A stretch of DNA of 64,000 nt from Gp6-AA40 sp963818645 (GTDB lineage Bacteria; Acidobacteriota; Vicinamibacteria; Vicinamibacterales; UBA2999). Below are positions 39,129 through 50,041 of this stretch, in pieces. The notes beneath the pieces are model-generated. The model saw only the letters and a list, made by a program, of their open reading frames with translations. It ran no database searches and was not told the origin of the DNA. Position 1 is the first letter of the stretch; the number at the start of each line of letters is the position of its first letter. A program made the position numbers and the translations under genes. The stretch spans positions 1 to 64,000 of the forward strand of contig CAWFTF010000005.1 in the NCBI GenBank assembly GCA_963818645.1. The letters are read 5' to 3'.

Positions 39129-40163
39129 GTGTTCAACTGTTTCCCCGTGACTCGAAGCGTCCTTGCGCTCTCGTTTGCCGTGGCGCTTCTGGTTGTCGCG
39201 CCAACGGCCGCCATTCAGGTCGAGGTCCTTCGCTCGATCGGCGGCCTTCCTCCGCATCTCGTCGGCACGTTCGAGTCACCCGTCAACTTCCAGCAAGCGG
39301 CGAGCGGTGTGTACTACGTCTTCGACAAGCGAGGGCAGGCCGTCTTCACCGTGGACGCTGCACGAACGCGCACCCAGAAGATCATCGAGATCGGTGGCGA
39401 AGAGGGGCGCATCATTCAGCCGACCGGCTTCGACGTCTCGCGCGAAGGGCGCATCGTCGTCGCTGACGTGCCCCGCCTTCAGCAGCGGATCCAGACGTTC
39501 GATGCGCAAGGCACACGCGTCACCGGATTCTTTCTTCCAGGCCAGCCAGCCGCACGCGTCACGATCGACAACCTGATGCTGAATGGCGCGAGCTCGATCC
39601 AGTACGCGAGCAATACGCTGCTCATCAGTCATCCCGAGAACGGAGCGCTGTTCACCGAGTACTCGCCCGGTGGCTACGCGCAGCGCAGCATTGGCCGGCT
39701 GCGAGCCACCGGACTCGAGGACGATCGGGAGCTGCACATCGCGATGAATGCGGGGCTGCCGCTTGTCGATCCGACGGGCGGGTTCTACTACGTGTTCATC
39801 ACGGGCCAGCCGCTGATTCGGAAGTACGACGCTACGGGGGCGCTGGTCTTCGAACGTCACGTCGAAGGGCGCGAGCTCGACGCCTACCTCGCTGCGCTGC
39901 CGACGCGCTGGCCTCGACGCCGCGTCGAGGACAAGACCGTTCCGTTCGTCACGCCGTCCGTTCGCTCCGCCGCCGTCAACGAACTCGGAGAGCTGTGGAT
40001 CTCACTGGCCGTTCCATACACGTACGCGTACGACAAGGACGGTGACAAGATTCGAACCGTGCAGTTCCAAGCCGCCGGTCTCGTCACGCCCAGCAGTCTC
40101 TCGTTCGCTCCGAGCGGCCGCCTGCTCGTGACGCCGGGGTGCTACGAATTCGATCCCCGTTGA
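39129..40163 (+). CDS. Secreted six-bladed beta-propeller-like protein
   Basis: From GTG 39129 the 344-residue product has a signal peptide (about 1-28). Repeated blade-like segments follow: GVYYVFDKRGQAVFTVDAAR, GFDVSREGRIVVADVP, GGFYYVFITGQPLIRKYDAT and LGELWISLAVPYTYAYDKDG. The pattern resembles NHL or 6-bladed propellers. No catalytic residues can be assigned. It may be a binding or scaffold protein, and it stands just ahead of an ABC transporter. Confidence 0.65.
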   Translation: MFNCFPVTRSVLALSFAVALLVVAPTAAIQVEVLRSIGGLPPHLVGTFESPVNFQQAASGVYYVFDKRGQAVFTVDAARTRTQKIIEIGGEEGRIIQPTGFDVSREGRIVVADVPRLQQRIQTFDAQGTRVTGFFLPGQPAARVTIDNLMLNGASSIQYASNTLLISHPENGALFTEYSPGGYAQRSIGRLRATGLEDDRELHIAMNAGLPLVDPTGGFYYVFITGQPLIRKYDATGALVFERHVEGRELDAYLAALPTRWPRRRVEDKTVPFVTPSVRSAAVNELGELWISLAVPYTYAYDKDGDKIRTVQFQAAGLVTPSSLSFAPSGRLLVTPGCYEFDPR

Positions 40164-40188
40164 CGCGACCGCCGTCGACCTCCCCTTC

Positions 40189-41115
40189 ATGTCTACACAG
40201 GCGCTGACCGCGCAGCATCTCACTCGACACTTCGGCGACCGCGTCGCCGTCGAGGACGTCTCGTTCGAGTTGGAGCCAGGGCAGATCTTCGCTCTGCTCG
40301 GGCCCAACGGCGCTGGCAAGACGACGACGCTGCGAATGCTGGCCGGTCTCATCGCTCCGACGTCCGGCTCAGTGAGAGTCGGGAGTGAGGCCATGACACC
40401 GGGCGCCGCACCGAGACTCCGCGGGCGCATCGGCTTTCTCACCGAGGCACCGGGCTTGTGGGACAACCTGACGGTGCACGACAACCTCAAGGTTTACGCG
40501 CAGCTCTATGGGATGCGCGACGCCGAGGAAGCGGTGAGCGAGGCTCTGGCACTCTTCGAGATCGCAGACAGGAGCACAGATCGCACAGCGCGCCTGTCGA
40601 AAGGACTCAAGCAGCGCGTCGCCCTCGCGCGCGCGATCGTTCATCGGCCGAGCATCGTTCTGCTCGACGAGCCGACTGCCGGACTCGATCCCGAAAGCGC
40701 TCGCGATGTCCGTGAGCTCATCGTCGCGATGCGGGGCGAAGGACGCGCCGTGCTGCTCTGCACGCACAACCTCGACGAGGTCGAGCGTGTGGCGGACCGT
40801 GTCGCCGTCCTCCGATCGCGTCTCGTCGCCATCGGCACACCCAAAGAACTCAGGCAACGACTGTTCACGTCACGCCTGCGCATTCATGTGAGCCAGGACG
40901 CCGACACGTTCGCCGACACGTTGCGTGCATCAGGGGTGAGCGATGTGCGCGCCGACGGCACCTGGTTGTCGCTCTCCGAGGGGACACTCACGACGCCACA
41001 GATCGTGCGAATGCTCGTCGATGCCGGTGCTGGCATCGAGGCCGTCGAACGCGATGAGCCCTCCCTCGAAGACGTGTACCTGAAGCTGCTCAATCCCGAC
41101 GGAGCCTCCAGATGA
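40189..41115 (+). CDS. ABC transporter ATP-binding protein
   Basis: The 308-residue nucleotide-binding subunit shows Walker A GPNGAGKTT, the signature segment LSKGLKQRVALARA, Walker B SIVLLDEPTAGLDPESA, and the switch His in LLCTHNLDE. It has a C-terminal extension of about 80 residues, as in CcmA/NatA-type exporters. It overlaps the permease gene by four bases, so the pair forms one exporter. The substrate is unknown. Confidence 0.95.
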   Translation: MSTQALTAQHLTRHFGDRVAVEDVSFELEPGQIFALLGPNGAGKTTTLRMLAGLIAPTSGSVRVGSEAMTPGAAPRLRGRIGFLTEAPGLWDNLTVHDNLKVYAQLYGMRDAEEAVSEALALFEIADRSTDRTARLSKGLKQRVALARAIVHRPSIVLLDEPTAGLDPESARDVRELIVAMRGEGRAVLLCTHNLDEVERVADRVAVLRSRLVAIGTPKELRQRLFTSRLRIHVSQDADTFADTLRASGVSDVRADGTWLSLSEGTLTTPQIVRMLVDAGAGIEAVERDEPSLEDVYLKLLNPDGASR

Positions 41116-41912
41116 GGATGCTCGCGCTGCTGCGCAAGGAGCTTGCCGACGAGCGGCAGAACCTGGCCCTCTTCGTCCCGACGCTGATCGTCGGCTTCGT
41201 CGCCGTCCTGTTGCCGCTACTCGTGGCCGTGATCATTCCGTACGTCGCAGGCGAGCGACTGTCTGACTCGAGCGACTTTGAAGTCGCCGTCGAGATGTAC
41301 CGGAATCAGCCGTCGACGCGCGGACTCGATCCCGAGGCCGCCGTACAGGCGTATCTGTTTCAGTTCTTTGCTGTGATGCTCGTGCTCATTCCGGTGACAG
41401 CGGCGATGTCAATCGCCGCGCACAGTGTCGTCGGCGAGAAACAGGCGAGGTCGCTCGAGCCGCTGCTCGTGACACCAATCACGACGTTCGAGCTGCTCGG
41501 CGCGAAGGTGCTGGGTGCCTTCGTGCCCTCGATCATCCTGACCGCTGTCTACTTCGCCATCTACGTGCTGGCGGCCGCGCTCTTTGCGCATCCAGGAGTG
41601 GCGTGGGTGTTGTTCGGACCGCGTACCGCTGGCACGGTGTTCATTCTTGGACCATTGGCTGCCCTGGCCGCCTTGCAGATGGCGGTCTGCGTGTCGTCAC
41701 GCGTCAACGACGCCAGGACGGCCCAGCAGATCGGCGTGCTCGTGATTCTCCCCATCGCGGGTCTGCTGATCGGTCAATTGGCCGGCGCTTTACAGCTGAC
41801 TGTGACATTAATCGCATGGATCACGCTCGGCCTCCTCGTGATCAACGTGGGCCTGATGCGCGTCGCCATCACGCTGTTCGATCGCGAGACGATTCTGACT
41901 CGGTGGAAGTAA
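41112..41912 (+). CDS. ABC-2 type transporter permease
   Basis: The 266-residue membrane protein has about six helices. A large loop follows helix 1 (residues about 50-85, including MYRNQPSTRGLDPEAAVQAY). Next comes the ABC-2 core MSIAAHSVVGEKQARSLEPLLVTPITTFELLGAK, the typical coupling-helix EK-x-LE-LL segment (quoted here in two parts of the same loop). It partners the ATPase encoded immediately upstream. NatB-like sodium or drug export is possible but not shown. Confidence 0.88.
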   Translation: MRMLALLRKELADERQNLALFVPTLIVGFVAVLLPLLVAVIIPYVAGERLSDSSDFEVAVEMYRNQPSTRGLDPEAAVQAYLFQFFAVMLVLIPVTAAMSIAAHSVVGEKQARSLEPLLVTPITTFELLGAKVLGAFVPSIILTAVYFAIYVLAAALFAHPGVAWVLFGPRTAGTVFILGPLAALAALQMAVCVSSRVNDARTAQQIGVLVILPIAGLLIGQLAGALQLTVTLIAWITLGLLVINVGLMRVAITLFDRETILTRWK

Positions 41913-41916
41913 CTTG

Positions 41917-41952
41917 CCGGCTCTGGGCTCTGGGCTTTAGTCTCTGGGTCTT
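41917..41952. repeat. Degenerate word repeat (GCTCTGG-like)
   Basis: The short gap before the DDAH-like gene repeats the words GGCTCTGGGCTCTGGGCTTTAG and TCTCTGGGTCTTG in parts, at a period of about 8 bases. It ends just before the ATG at 41955, so the ribosome-binding region is made of repeat. Confidence 0.55.
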
Positions 41953-41954
41953 GA

Positions 41955-42830
41955 ATGCAGGCACTCAATGAATACGGCACCCTCGTCGCAGTGGTGGTCA
42001 AACACGTGCGTGACGCGTTCGTCGACGAGCAGACAATCGCGGCACAGTGGAAGAGGCTGAACTACATCGCAGCACCGGACCTGGCGCGCGCTATCGATCA
42101 GCACGACCGCTTCATCGACATCCTTCGCTCGGCCGGCGCGACGGTGCACGAGCTGCCTCGCGATCCCCACACGACGCTCGACTCCATCTACGTGCGTGAC
42201 GCGTCGATCGTCTCGCCGACGGGGTCGATCCTGTGCACAATGGGCAAGGTCGAACGGGCGGGAGAGCCGGCGGCGCAGGCGAAAGGGCTGAACGCCCTCG
42301 GTTTCGCGATCGCAGGCCGAATCACCCCACCAGGAACGCTCGAAGGCGGGGATCTGATCTGGCTCGACGAGCAGACGATCGCCGTCGGACGCGGCTATCG
42401 CACGAACGCGGAAGGCATCCGGCAACTTCGCACGCTGGTCGGCGAATCAGTTGACGTCGTCGACGTGCCGCTGCCTCACTGGCACGGGGCGAGCGACGTG
42501 ATGCACCTGATGTCGCTCATCAGCCCTATCGATCGCGATCTGGCGGTTGTCTACTCGCGTCTCCTGCCGGTGCCGTTCCGCGAGTGGCTGCTCGAGCACG
42601 GGATGCGTCTCATCGAGGTGCCGGATCAGGAATTCGAGACGATGGGCACAAACGTGCTGGCCCTGAAACCTCGAAAATGCCTGATGCTGGAGGGGAATCC
42701 GCTCACGAGACGAGCGATCGAGCAATCGGGCTGCGAGGTCCTAGAATACGAGGGCTCCGAAATCAGCGTGAAGGGCGCCGGTGGGCCCACCTGCCTGACT
42801 CGACCGCTGGTGCGCAAATCGACAGTCTAG
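41955..42830 (+). CDS. DDAH-like dimethylarginine dimethylaminohydrolase / amidinotransferase family
   Basis: The guanidine-modifying superfamily motifs are complete in this 291-residue protein: IYVRDASIVSPTG, GTLEGGDLIWLDE, the catalytic His in PHWHGASDVMHLMSL and the nucleophilic Cys near the C-terminus in GGPTCLTRPL. DDAH hydrolyses methylated arginines to citrulline; arginine deiminase-type or related activities are possible because only the core is diagnostic. It stands alone between the ABC exporter and the oxidoreductase pair. Confidence 0.82.
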   Translation: MQALNEYGTLVAVVVKHVRDAFVDEQTIAAQWKRLNYIAAPDLARAIDQHDRFIDILRSAGATVHELPRDPHTTLDSIYVRDASIVSPTGSILCTMGKVERAGEPAAQAKGLNALGFAIAGRITPPGTLEGGDLIWLDEQTIAVGRGYRTNAEGIRQLRTLVGESVDVVDVPLPHWHGASDVMHLMSLISPIDRDLAVVYSRLLPVPFREWLLEHGMRLIEVPDQEFETMGTNVLALKPRKCLMLEGNPLTRRAIEQSGCEVLEYEGSEISVKGAGGPTCLTRPLVRKSTV

Positions 42831-42882
42831 AATCGCAAATCAAGAACGATTCACAGATCAAAGATCATGAATCACAAATTGA
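42831..42882. repeat. A/T-rich degenerate word repeat spanning a start codon
   Basis: Words of the form AATCACAAATC / GATCAAAGATC recur through the gap: GAATCGCAAATC, GATTCACAGATC, AAAGATCATGAATC, ACAAATTGATC. They continue into the next gene, so the ATG at 42867 and its first five codons are part of the repeat. Base composition is conspicuously A/T-rich against the GC-rich flanks. Confidence 0.6.
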
Positions 42883-43578
42883 TCGCCCGTCGTGAGTTGC
42901 TGAAACGAGTGGGCGCTGCTGCGGTCGTTCCGCCGCGGATGCTGCTCCCTCTCGTTTCACCTGGACCAGCATCGGCGATCACCGCTCAGTCTCCCAGCGC
43001 AGCGGTCGGGGGCACGGTCGAAACACTCACGGCGGCCGAAGCCGAGACACTCGGCGCGATTGCGGCACGCCTCATCCCGACAGACGGCAATGGTCCTGGC
43101 GCCACTGAAGCGCGGGCAGCGCAGTACATCGACCGCGCGCTTGGCGGAGCACTCGCATCCTTTCGCGAGACATATCGAGCCGGGCTCGCGGCCATCGATC
43201 GTCATGCGCAGAGCGCCAAGGGCAATCCATTCGCGCGGCTCTCGCCCGCCGATCAGGACGAACTTCTTCGCGACGTCGAACGCAACGCGGTCACGGGCTT
43301 TTCGACCGACGCGTCCGCGTTCTTCAACCTCGTGCTCTCTCACACGATTCAGGGCACGTTCTGCGATCCGTACTACGGCGGCAATGCGAACTTCGCCGGA
43401 TGGGATCTGATCGGCTATCCAGGTGTTCGTCTCGCGGTGACAGCCAACGAACAAGGCCTCAACGCACATCCCTCGCCCACGCACATGTCGGCCTACGACT
43501 ACCGGATGTTCTCCGGCCAAACGGCCGGCGCGCGCGGCGCTCGGTTCAGGCGATTCGGGAGGCCATCATGGCGACTGA
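42867..43578 (+). CDS. Gluconate 2-dehydrogenase subunit 3-like small subunit of GMC oxidoreductase, 3' end probably frameshifted
   Basis: The product has a Tat/Sec-like N-terminus (RRELLKRVGAAAVVPPRM). The Gluconate_2-dh3 core follows: LTAAEAETLGAIAARLIPTD, AAQYIDRALGG, FFNLVLSHTIQGTFCDPYYG and GWDLIGYPG, then HMSAYDYRMFSG. Such subunits accompany GMC dehydrogenases and are needed for export or assembly. In frame it runs on to 43838 as Arg/Ser-rich nonsense across the next gene. One base less in the GCGCGCGG run near 43535 gives ALGSGDSGGHHGD and a stop at 43576-43578, 11 bases into the GMC gene. That ending (about 237 residues) is my preferred but unproven reading. Confidence 0.72.
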
Positions 43579-45274
43579 GCTCAAGAAGACCGATATCGTC
43601 ATCATCGGGCTGGGCGCAGTGGGCGGTGTGGCAGCGCTGCCGCTCGTGCAGGCGGGGCTCGACGTCGTCGGACTCGAGGCTGGATCGTGGCTCCGCGCTG
43701 AGGACTTCGCGCCTGACGAGTTGCGCAACAACTATCGTGGCTGGCCGCAGTCGGTGCAGAAGGCTAACCTCGAGATCCCGACGCATCGACCCAATGCCTC
43801 GGCGCCCCACTCTCCGCGCGCGACCATTCATCCGATGATGAACGCCGTTGGCGGCACCACGCTTCATTATTGGGCACAGAGCTGGCGCCTCAGCCCGTGG
43901 GACTTCAAGGTGGTGAGCGAGACCACGCGTCGCTACGGCGCGTCTCGCATTCCGAAGGGATCGACGGTTGAAGACTGGCCGTTCGGCCTCGAAGAACTGG
44001 AGCCGTACTACGATCGCGTCGAACGCGAGATCGGCGTCTCGGGCAAGGCCGGCAACATCGACGGTCGCATCGATCGCGAGGGCAACATTTTCGAGGGAGC
44101 TCGCGCCCGCGAGTATCCGATGCCACCGCTTCGCGGCTCAGGCTTCACAGAGATGATGGCGACTGCCGCGCGCGGCCTTGGATGGCACGCCTTTCCGGGA
44201 CCTGCGGCGATCAATTCACGGAGCTATCAGAATCGCACCGCGTGCGTCTATCACGGGTTCTGCGCTCGCGGCGGCTGTCACGTGAACGCAAAGGGTTCGA
44301 CCGCGGTGACGACGATCCCGAAAGCTGTCAGCACGAAGCGGCTGTCGGTGGTCACCGAGGCGCACGTGATCAGGATCGACGTCAACGATGCCGGCCGAGT
44401 TACGGGCGTCTCGTATCTCAAGGGCGGCACCGAGTACTTTCAGCCGGCCGACGTCGTCCTGCTCGCGAGCTACACCTACGAGAACGTGCGGCTGCTGCTC
44501 CTGTCGAAATCGAAGCCGTTCCCGAATGGGCTGTCGAACAATCACGGACAGGTCGGACGTCACTACTTCAGTCACAACACCGGCGGTGCGGTCAGCGCTC
44601 TGTTCCCGCGATCGCTGAACAGCTGGTACGGCCTCCCGGCTCAGGGCGTCGCAGTGGATAACTGGGCGGACGACAACTTCGATCATGCTGGCCTGGACTT
44701 CATCGGCGGCGGCAACCTGTGGATCTACTCCGACCGACGTCCGATTGGCGCAGCAAGCATGAGCACGTTTGGAAGAGCGCCGCAGTGGGGCGCGGCATGG
44801 AAGGCGTTCATCAAGGAGAACGCTGACCGCGCGAACACCGCGTACCTGCAGAAGACCACGCTGCCGTACGAAGACAACTACCTCGATCTCGATCCGACCG
44901 TGACCGATCCGCTCGGGTACCCCGTGTGCCGCATCACCGCCGATTTCAAGGAAAACGAACGCGCCGTCGCTGCGTTCATCCAGGACAAGATGGCCGAGTG
45001 GTATCGCGCCGCCGGCGCGATCGCGACGGAAAAGCTCCCCGTCGGCACGATGGGACCATCGACGCACGCCTACGGCGGCACGCGCATGGGAGACAACGCG
45101 GAGACCAACGTGGTGAATCGCTGGGGGTTCTCACACGAAGTCCCGAATCTCGGCGTGCTCGGTGCGTCCGTCATGGGAACCAGCGGCGCCAGGAACCCGA
45201 CACTTACGGCTCAGGCATTAGCCTGGCGCACGGCCGACCACCTGACGAAGAGCTGGAAGCAGATAGCCGGGTAA
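43568..45274 (+). CDS. GMC-family flavin oxidoreductase (sugar/alcohol dehydrogenase)
   Basis: The 568-residue flavoprotein starts at ATG 43568 after GGGAGG. It has the FAD-binding GxGxxG loop IVIIGLGAVGGVAALPLV and EAG at the end of the second strand (VGLEAGSW). It also has AVGGTTLHYWAQSWRLSPWD, the GMC C-terminal HAYGGTRMGDN and LGASVMGTSGARNPTLTAQAL. Paired with the subunit upstream it likely oxidises a sugar or alcohol in the periplasm and passes electrons to a cytochrome. No cytochrome gene is adjacent on this strand. Confidence 0.9.
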   Translation: MATELKKTDIVIIGLGAVGGVAALPLVQAGLDVVGLEAGSWLRAEDFAPDELRNNYRGWPQSVQKANLEIPTHRPNASAPHSPRATIHPMMNAVGGTTLHYWAQSWRLSPWDFKVVSETTRRYGASRIPKGSTVEDWPFGLEELEPYYDRVEREIGVSGKAGNIDGRIDREGNIFEGARAREYPMPPLRGSGFTEMMATAARGLGWHAFPGPAAINSRSYQNRTACVYHGFCARGGCHVNAKGSTAVTTIPKAVSTKRLSVVTEAHVIRIDVNDAGRVTGVSYLKGGTEYFQPADVVLLASYTYENVRLLLLSKSKPFPNGLSNNHGQVGRHYFSHNTGGAVSALFPRSLNSWYGLPAQGVAVDNWADDNFDHAGLDFIGGGNLWIYSDRRPIGAASMSTFGRAPQWGAAWKAFIKENADRANTAYLQKTTLPYEDNYLDLDPTVTDPLGYPVCRITADFKENERAVAAFIQDKMAEWYRAAGAIATEKLPVGTMGPSTHAYGGTRMGDNAETNVVNRWGFSHEVPNLGVLGASVMGTSGARNPTLTAQALAWRTADHLTKSWKQIAG

Positions 45275-45408
45275 GTCCTGCCGGCTCGCGAAAAATTTCC
45301 CAGGCGGTTTCTTCTCCCGTGCCCTCGAGAGGGCCTTTCCGGCCTGTTCTCTTCATGTCCCACGGTGGCGAGCTGTTTGCTTCATACCGGCGCGGAAGGA
45401 AGTTGATC

Positions 45409-45786
45409 ATGTCTGCATACAATTCGGTGCTTGAAGTTACACCTCAACCACTTGCAGAGTTCGAGTATGAGGCAGCGTGCTCCGACGGGATCGATTTCCA
45501 GTCTCTCGAGGTCGGCACTACCGTCCGAGTGCATACGAGATATTCGTCGTATTGCCTGGTCGTCACCGATCCTGAAAACGGCGCTGCGCTCGTGACTGGC
45601 GGTCGCCTCTTCCTCGAACCCACGCCAATTCGCGTCGAAGGCGCAACAGCCGGAGGCTCGGCTATCAAGGCGGGGTGGATTGGTGTGGGCTTGCACCTCG
45701 AGATGCGGAATCTCACGAATCGCGTCACCACCTCTGTGGTCCAGGCGGTCACGGTCGATACGCCGTCAGAGTCGCGAGTTTGCTAG
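45409..45786 (+). CDS. Hypothetical protein of unknown family
   Basis: The 125-residue product starts at ATG 45409 with GGAAGGA eight bases upstream. It is predicted to be soluble and rich in beta-strand, Thr and Val: DFQSLEVGTTVRVHTRYSSY, CLVVTDPENGAALVTGGRLF, GWIGVGLHLEMRNLTNRVTT. There is no signal peptide or membrane helix. I do not recognise it. It stands alone between the GMC gene and a bidirectional terminator, and its wobble positions look less GC-biased than the neighbours. The frame is open far upstream inside the GMC gene, but the RBS supports this start. Confidence 0.6.
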   Translation: MSAYNSVLEVTPQPLAEFEYEAACSDGIDFQSLEVGTTVRVHTRYSSYCLVVTDPENGAALVTGGRLFLEPTPIRVEGATAGGSAIKAGWIGVGLHLEMRNLTNRVTTSVVQAVTVDTPSESRVC

Positions 45787-45800
45787 CAGCCCGTCCGCTC

Positions 45801-45823
45801 GCGCGGTGACCCCACCACCGCGC
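45801..45823. terminator. Bidirectional hairpin between convergent genes
   Basis: GCGCGGTG (45801-45808) and CACCGCGC (45816-45823) form a perfect 8-bp stem with a 7-base loop. It fits exactly between the stop of the + strand hypothetical gene and the stop of the - strand ankyrin gene. A short T-containing tail (TCATTT) follows on the + strand. Confidence 0.65.
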
Positions 45824-47615
45824 TCATTTCAACGCATCCGCAATCGCCATGTGTTTGTGTCGACGCGCCTGCTCGAACGCAGTGCGCCCCTGGTCGTTGC
45901 GAATGCTGCGATCGGCGCCAGCGGCGAGTAATGCTTTCAGCGTCTCGGTATCTCCTTCGTCCAGCGTCGCGGCGTACATCAGCGGCGTGTAGCCGAAATC
46001 ATCGATCGCGTCGAGCGGCACGCCCGCCTTCACGAGCACGGGAATGACGGTTGCCCTGTTGGTGATCGTCGCCCAATGAAGCAGGTTGATTCCCGACCTC
46101 TCGGTGAGCGTGACGTCGGCCCCGGCGTCGACGAGCGCCTGCACGACGCCTGGATGCCCGAAGGTCACCGATTCAGAAACCGCTTCTGCGGATGCCTCCG
46201 CACCACGAGCGAGCAATAACCTGACGCTCTCGATATCGCCGCTCATCGCGGCGTACTGTAGCGGTGAGTGACGCCTGGGCTCGGACGATTGCGCCTCAGC
46301 ACCGGCCTCGAGCAGCGCTCGCAGCGATGTGGTCGTGCCGTAATGCGCCGCGGCTATCGTCAGCGCGTCGGTCCCGGCTGCGCCTCGGCTCTTCACATCG
46401 GCACCACGCGCAACGAGCAGGCGAACCTTCTCCGCGTCGGGCGCCGCCATCATCAGCGGCGTCGTCCCTCTCTCTGTCTTGCTATTTGGATCGAGGCCGG
46501 CATCAAGAGCAGTTTTGAGATCGCTCGCTGCTCCGAACAGCGCCACTCGCGCCCACGGAACTTCGGAGCCGGACGCAGCCTGGGCATCTGGGGGGCCTGG
46601 AGGCGACTCAGGAAGCATAGACATCAGCGCCATCACTGCCCAGCAGCTACCCGCGTAGGACAGGAATTCGTCCTTGCCGTACGGAAACCCCGTCGTGAAG
46701 TACTCGGGGCTGACTTCAGCAGGTGAAATCATCCGCGTTCGAACACGCCACGTCCCGTCACGTGCCTGTGCGGACACAAGGAACTTCAGTCCCTTCTGCC
46801 ATGCTGGATCACCTAGCCGGCACGCCCGCCTCCCGCAAGGCGTAGAGCGCTTCTCCCGTCGAGTACGCGTCGGAGTCATAGCGCGGAAGCTGCGGCCATC
46901 CGCCATCCGATTGCTGACGCTCGATCAGATTGCGTCCCGCGGCCCGACTCTCTTCAGGCGACGCGCCAGCCCACGCGAGGCCCATCAACCGGAACGCGGC
47001 GTCCTCGGTTGACTGCGGGCGCGCGTTGATCAACCACTCGCGCGCTCGACGAAGCACAGCGTCCCGTTCGGCCGACGATTCCTGCGGCAGGTAAGTCTGA
47101 ACGGCGCGGATGGCAGTCGCCGTCGCGGTGAACACACTGCTCGAGTGCGGCGGACGGAAGTCCGATGTGATCCAGTGACCATCCTCCCGCTGCCAACGCG
47201 CAATGCGGCGCGCATACACACCAGTCGTCAAATCAGCTCGAACGCCAGCCGCTCGTGCCGCCATCAACAGGTAGCTGTCGTTGGGAGTCGGGTCCGAAAG
47301 ATTCGCCACCTGCACCGCGTCGTCGAATGCATTCGCGTTGCGAAGCTCTCGAAACGTCCGCGATTCGACCGCGTCGAGCACCTTTGCATCGACGCCGAAG
47401 CCGCGCTGTTGCGCCATGCGGAGTGTAATCACCGCCAGCGAATTGTGGTGGCACGACACGCAGGCGCGCTGCGACACGAAGTTTGCGGCCGATCGCTGAA
47501 GGATCGGCAGCGCCCGCATTACCGCGGTGCGAACCTCCGGCACTGTTTGCGCGGAGGCCGCTTGAGCCACAGCGACAAAGAAACCAGTGAGAAGAAGAAC
47601 CATCGTATGTGTCAC
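45824..47615 (-). CDS. Secreted cytochrome-like, prenyltransferase-fold and ankyrin-repeat protein, frameshifted
   Basis: The first part (from 47615) has a signal peptide and one heme-type motif CVSCHHN (about residue 53). Alpha/alpha-barrel repeats of the prenyltransferase/terpene-cyclase kind follow (WQREDGHWITSD, RQQSDGGWPQLPRYDSDAYS), and the frame stops at 46809. Dropping one base near 46814 joins VPA to GDPAWQKGLKFLVSAQARDG and continues through YGKDEFLSYAGSCWAVMALM. About six ankyrin repeats then run to the end (for example TPLMYAATLDEGDTETLKAL). The single protein is about 597 residues. Such three-part proteins recur in Acidobacteriota and Planctomycetota to my knowledge; the role is unknown. 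Confidence 0.8.
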
Positions 47616-47710
47616 GGCCGTGCCAGGATTTGCGCCATTGTATCCGCGCTGGTTCTCCCGGCGGCCGCGTGCGGCGGCGGAACTCGTGGACTACCGGTAA
47701 ACTGGTCGTC

Positions 47711-50008
<2,298 letters not shown>

Positions 50009-50017
<9 letters not shown>

Positions 50018-50041
50018 GAACCAGGAACAAGGAACGTGAAC
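50009..50041. repeat. AGGAAC word repeat spanning a stop and a start codon
   Basis: AGGAACT, AGGAACC, AGGAACA and AGGAACG follow each other at 7-8 base steps. The fadN stop (TAG, 50015-50017) lies inside the first copies and the next GTG start (50036) immediately follows the last. Each copy also resembles a ribosome-binding site (AGGA). Confidence 0.6.

Noticed and set aside
44926..45408. Longer start of the orphan 45409-45786 gene inside the GMC gene
   Set aside because: That part is another frame of the GMC coding sequence; a good ribosome site precedes ATG 45409.
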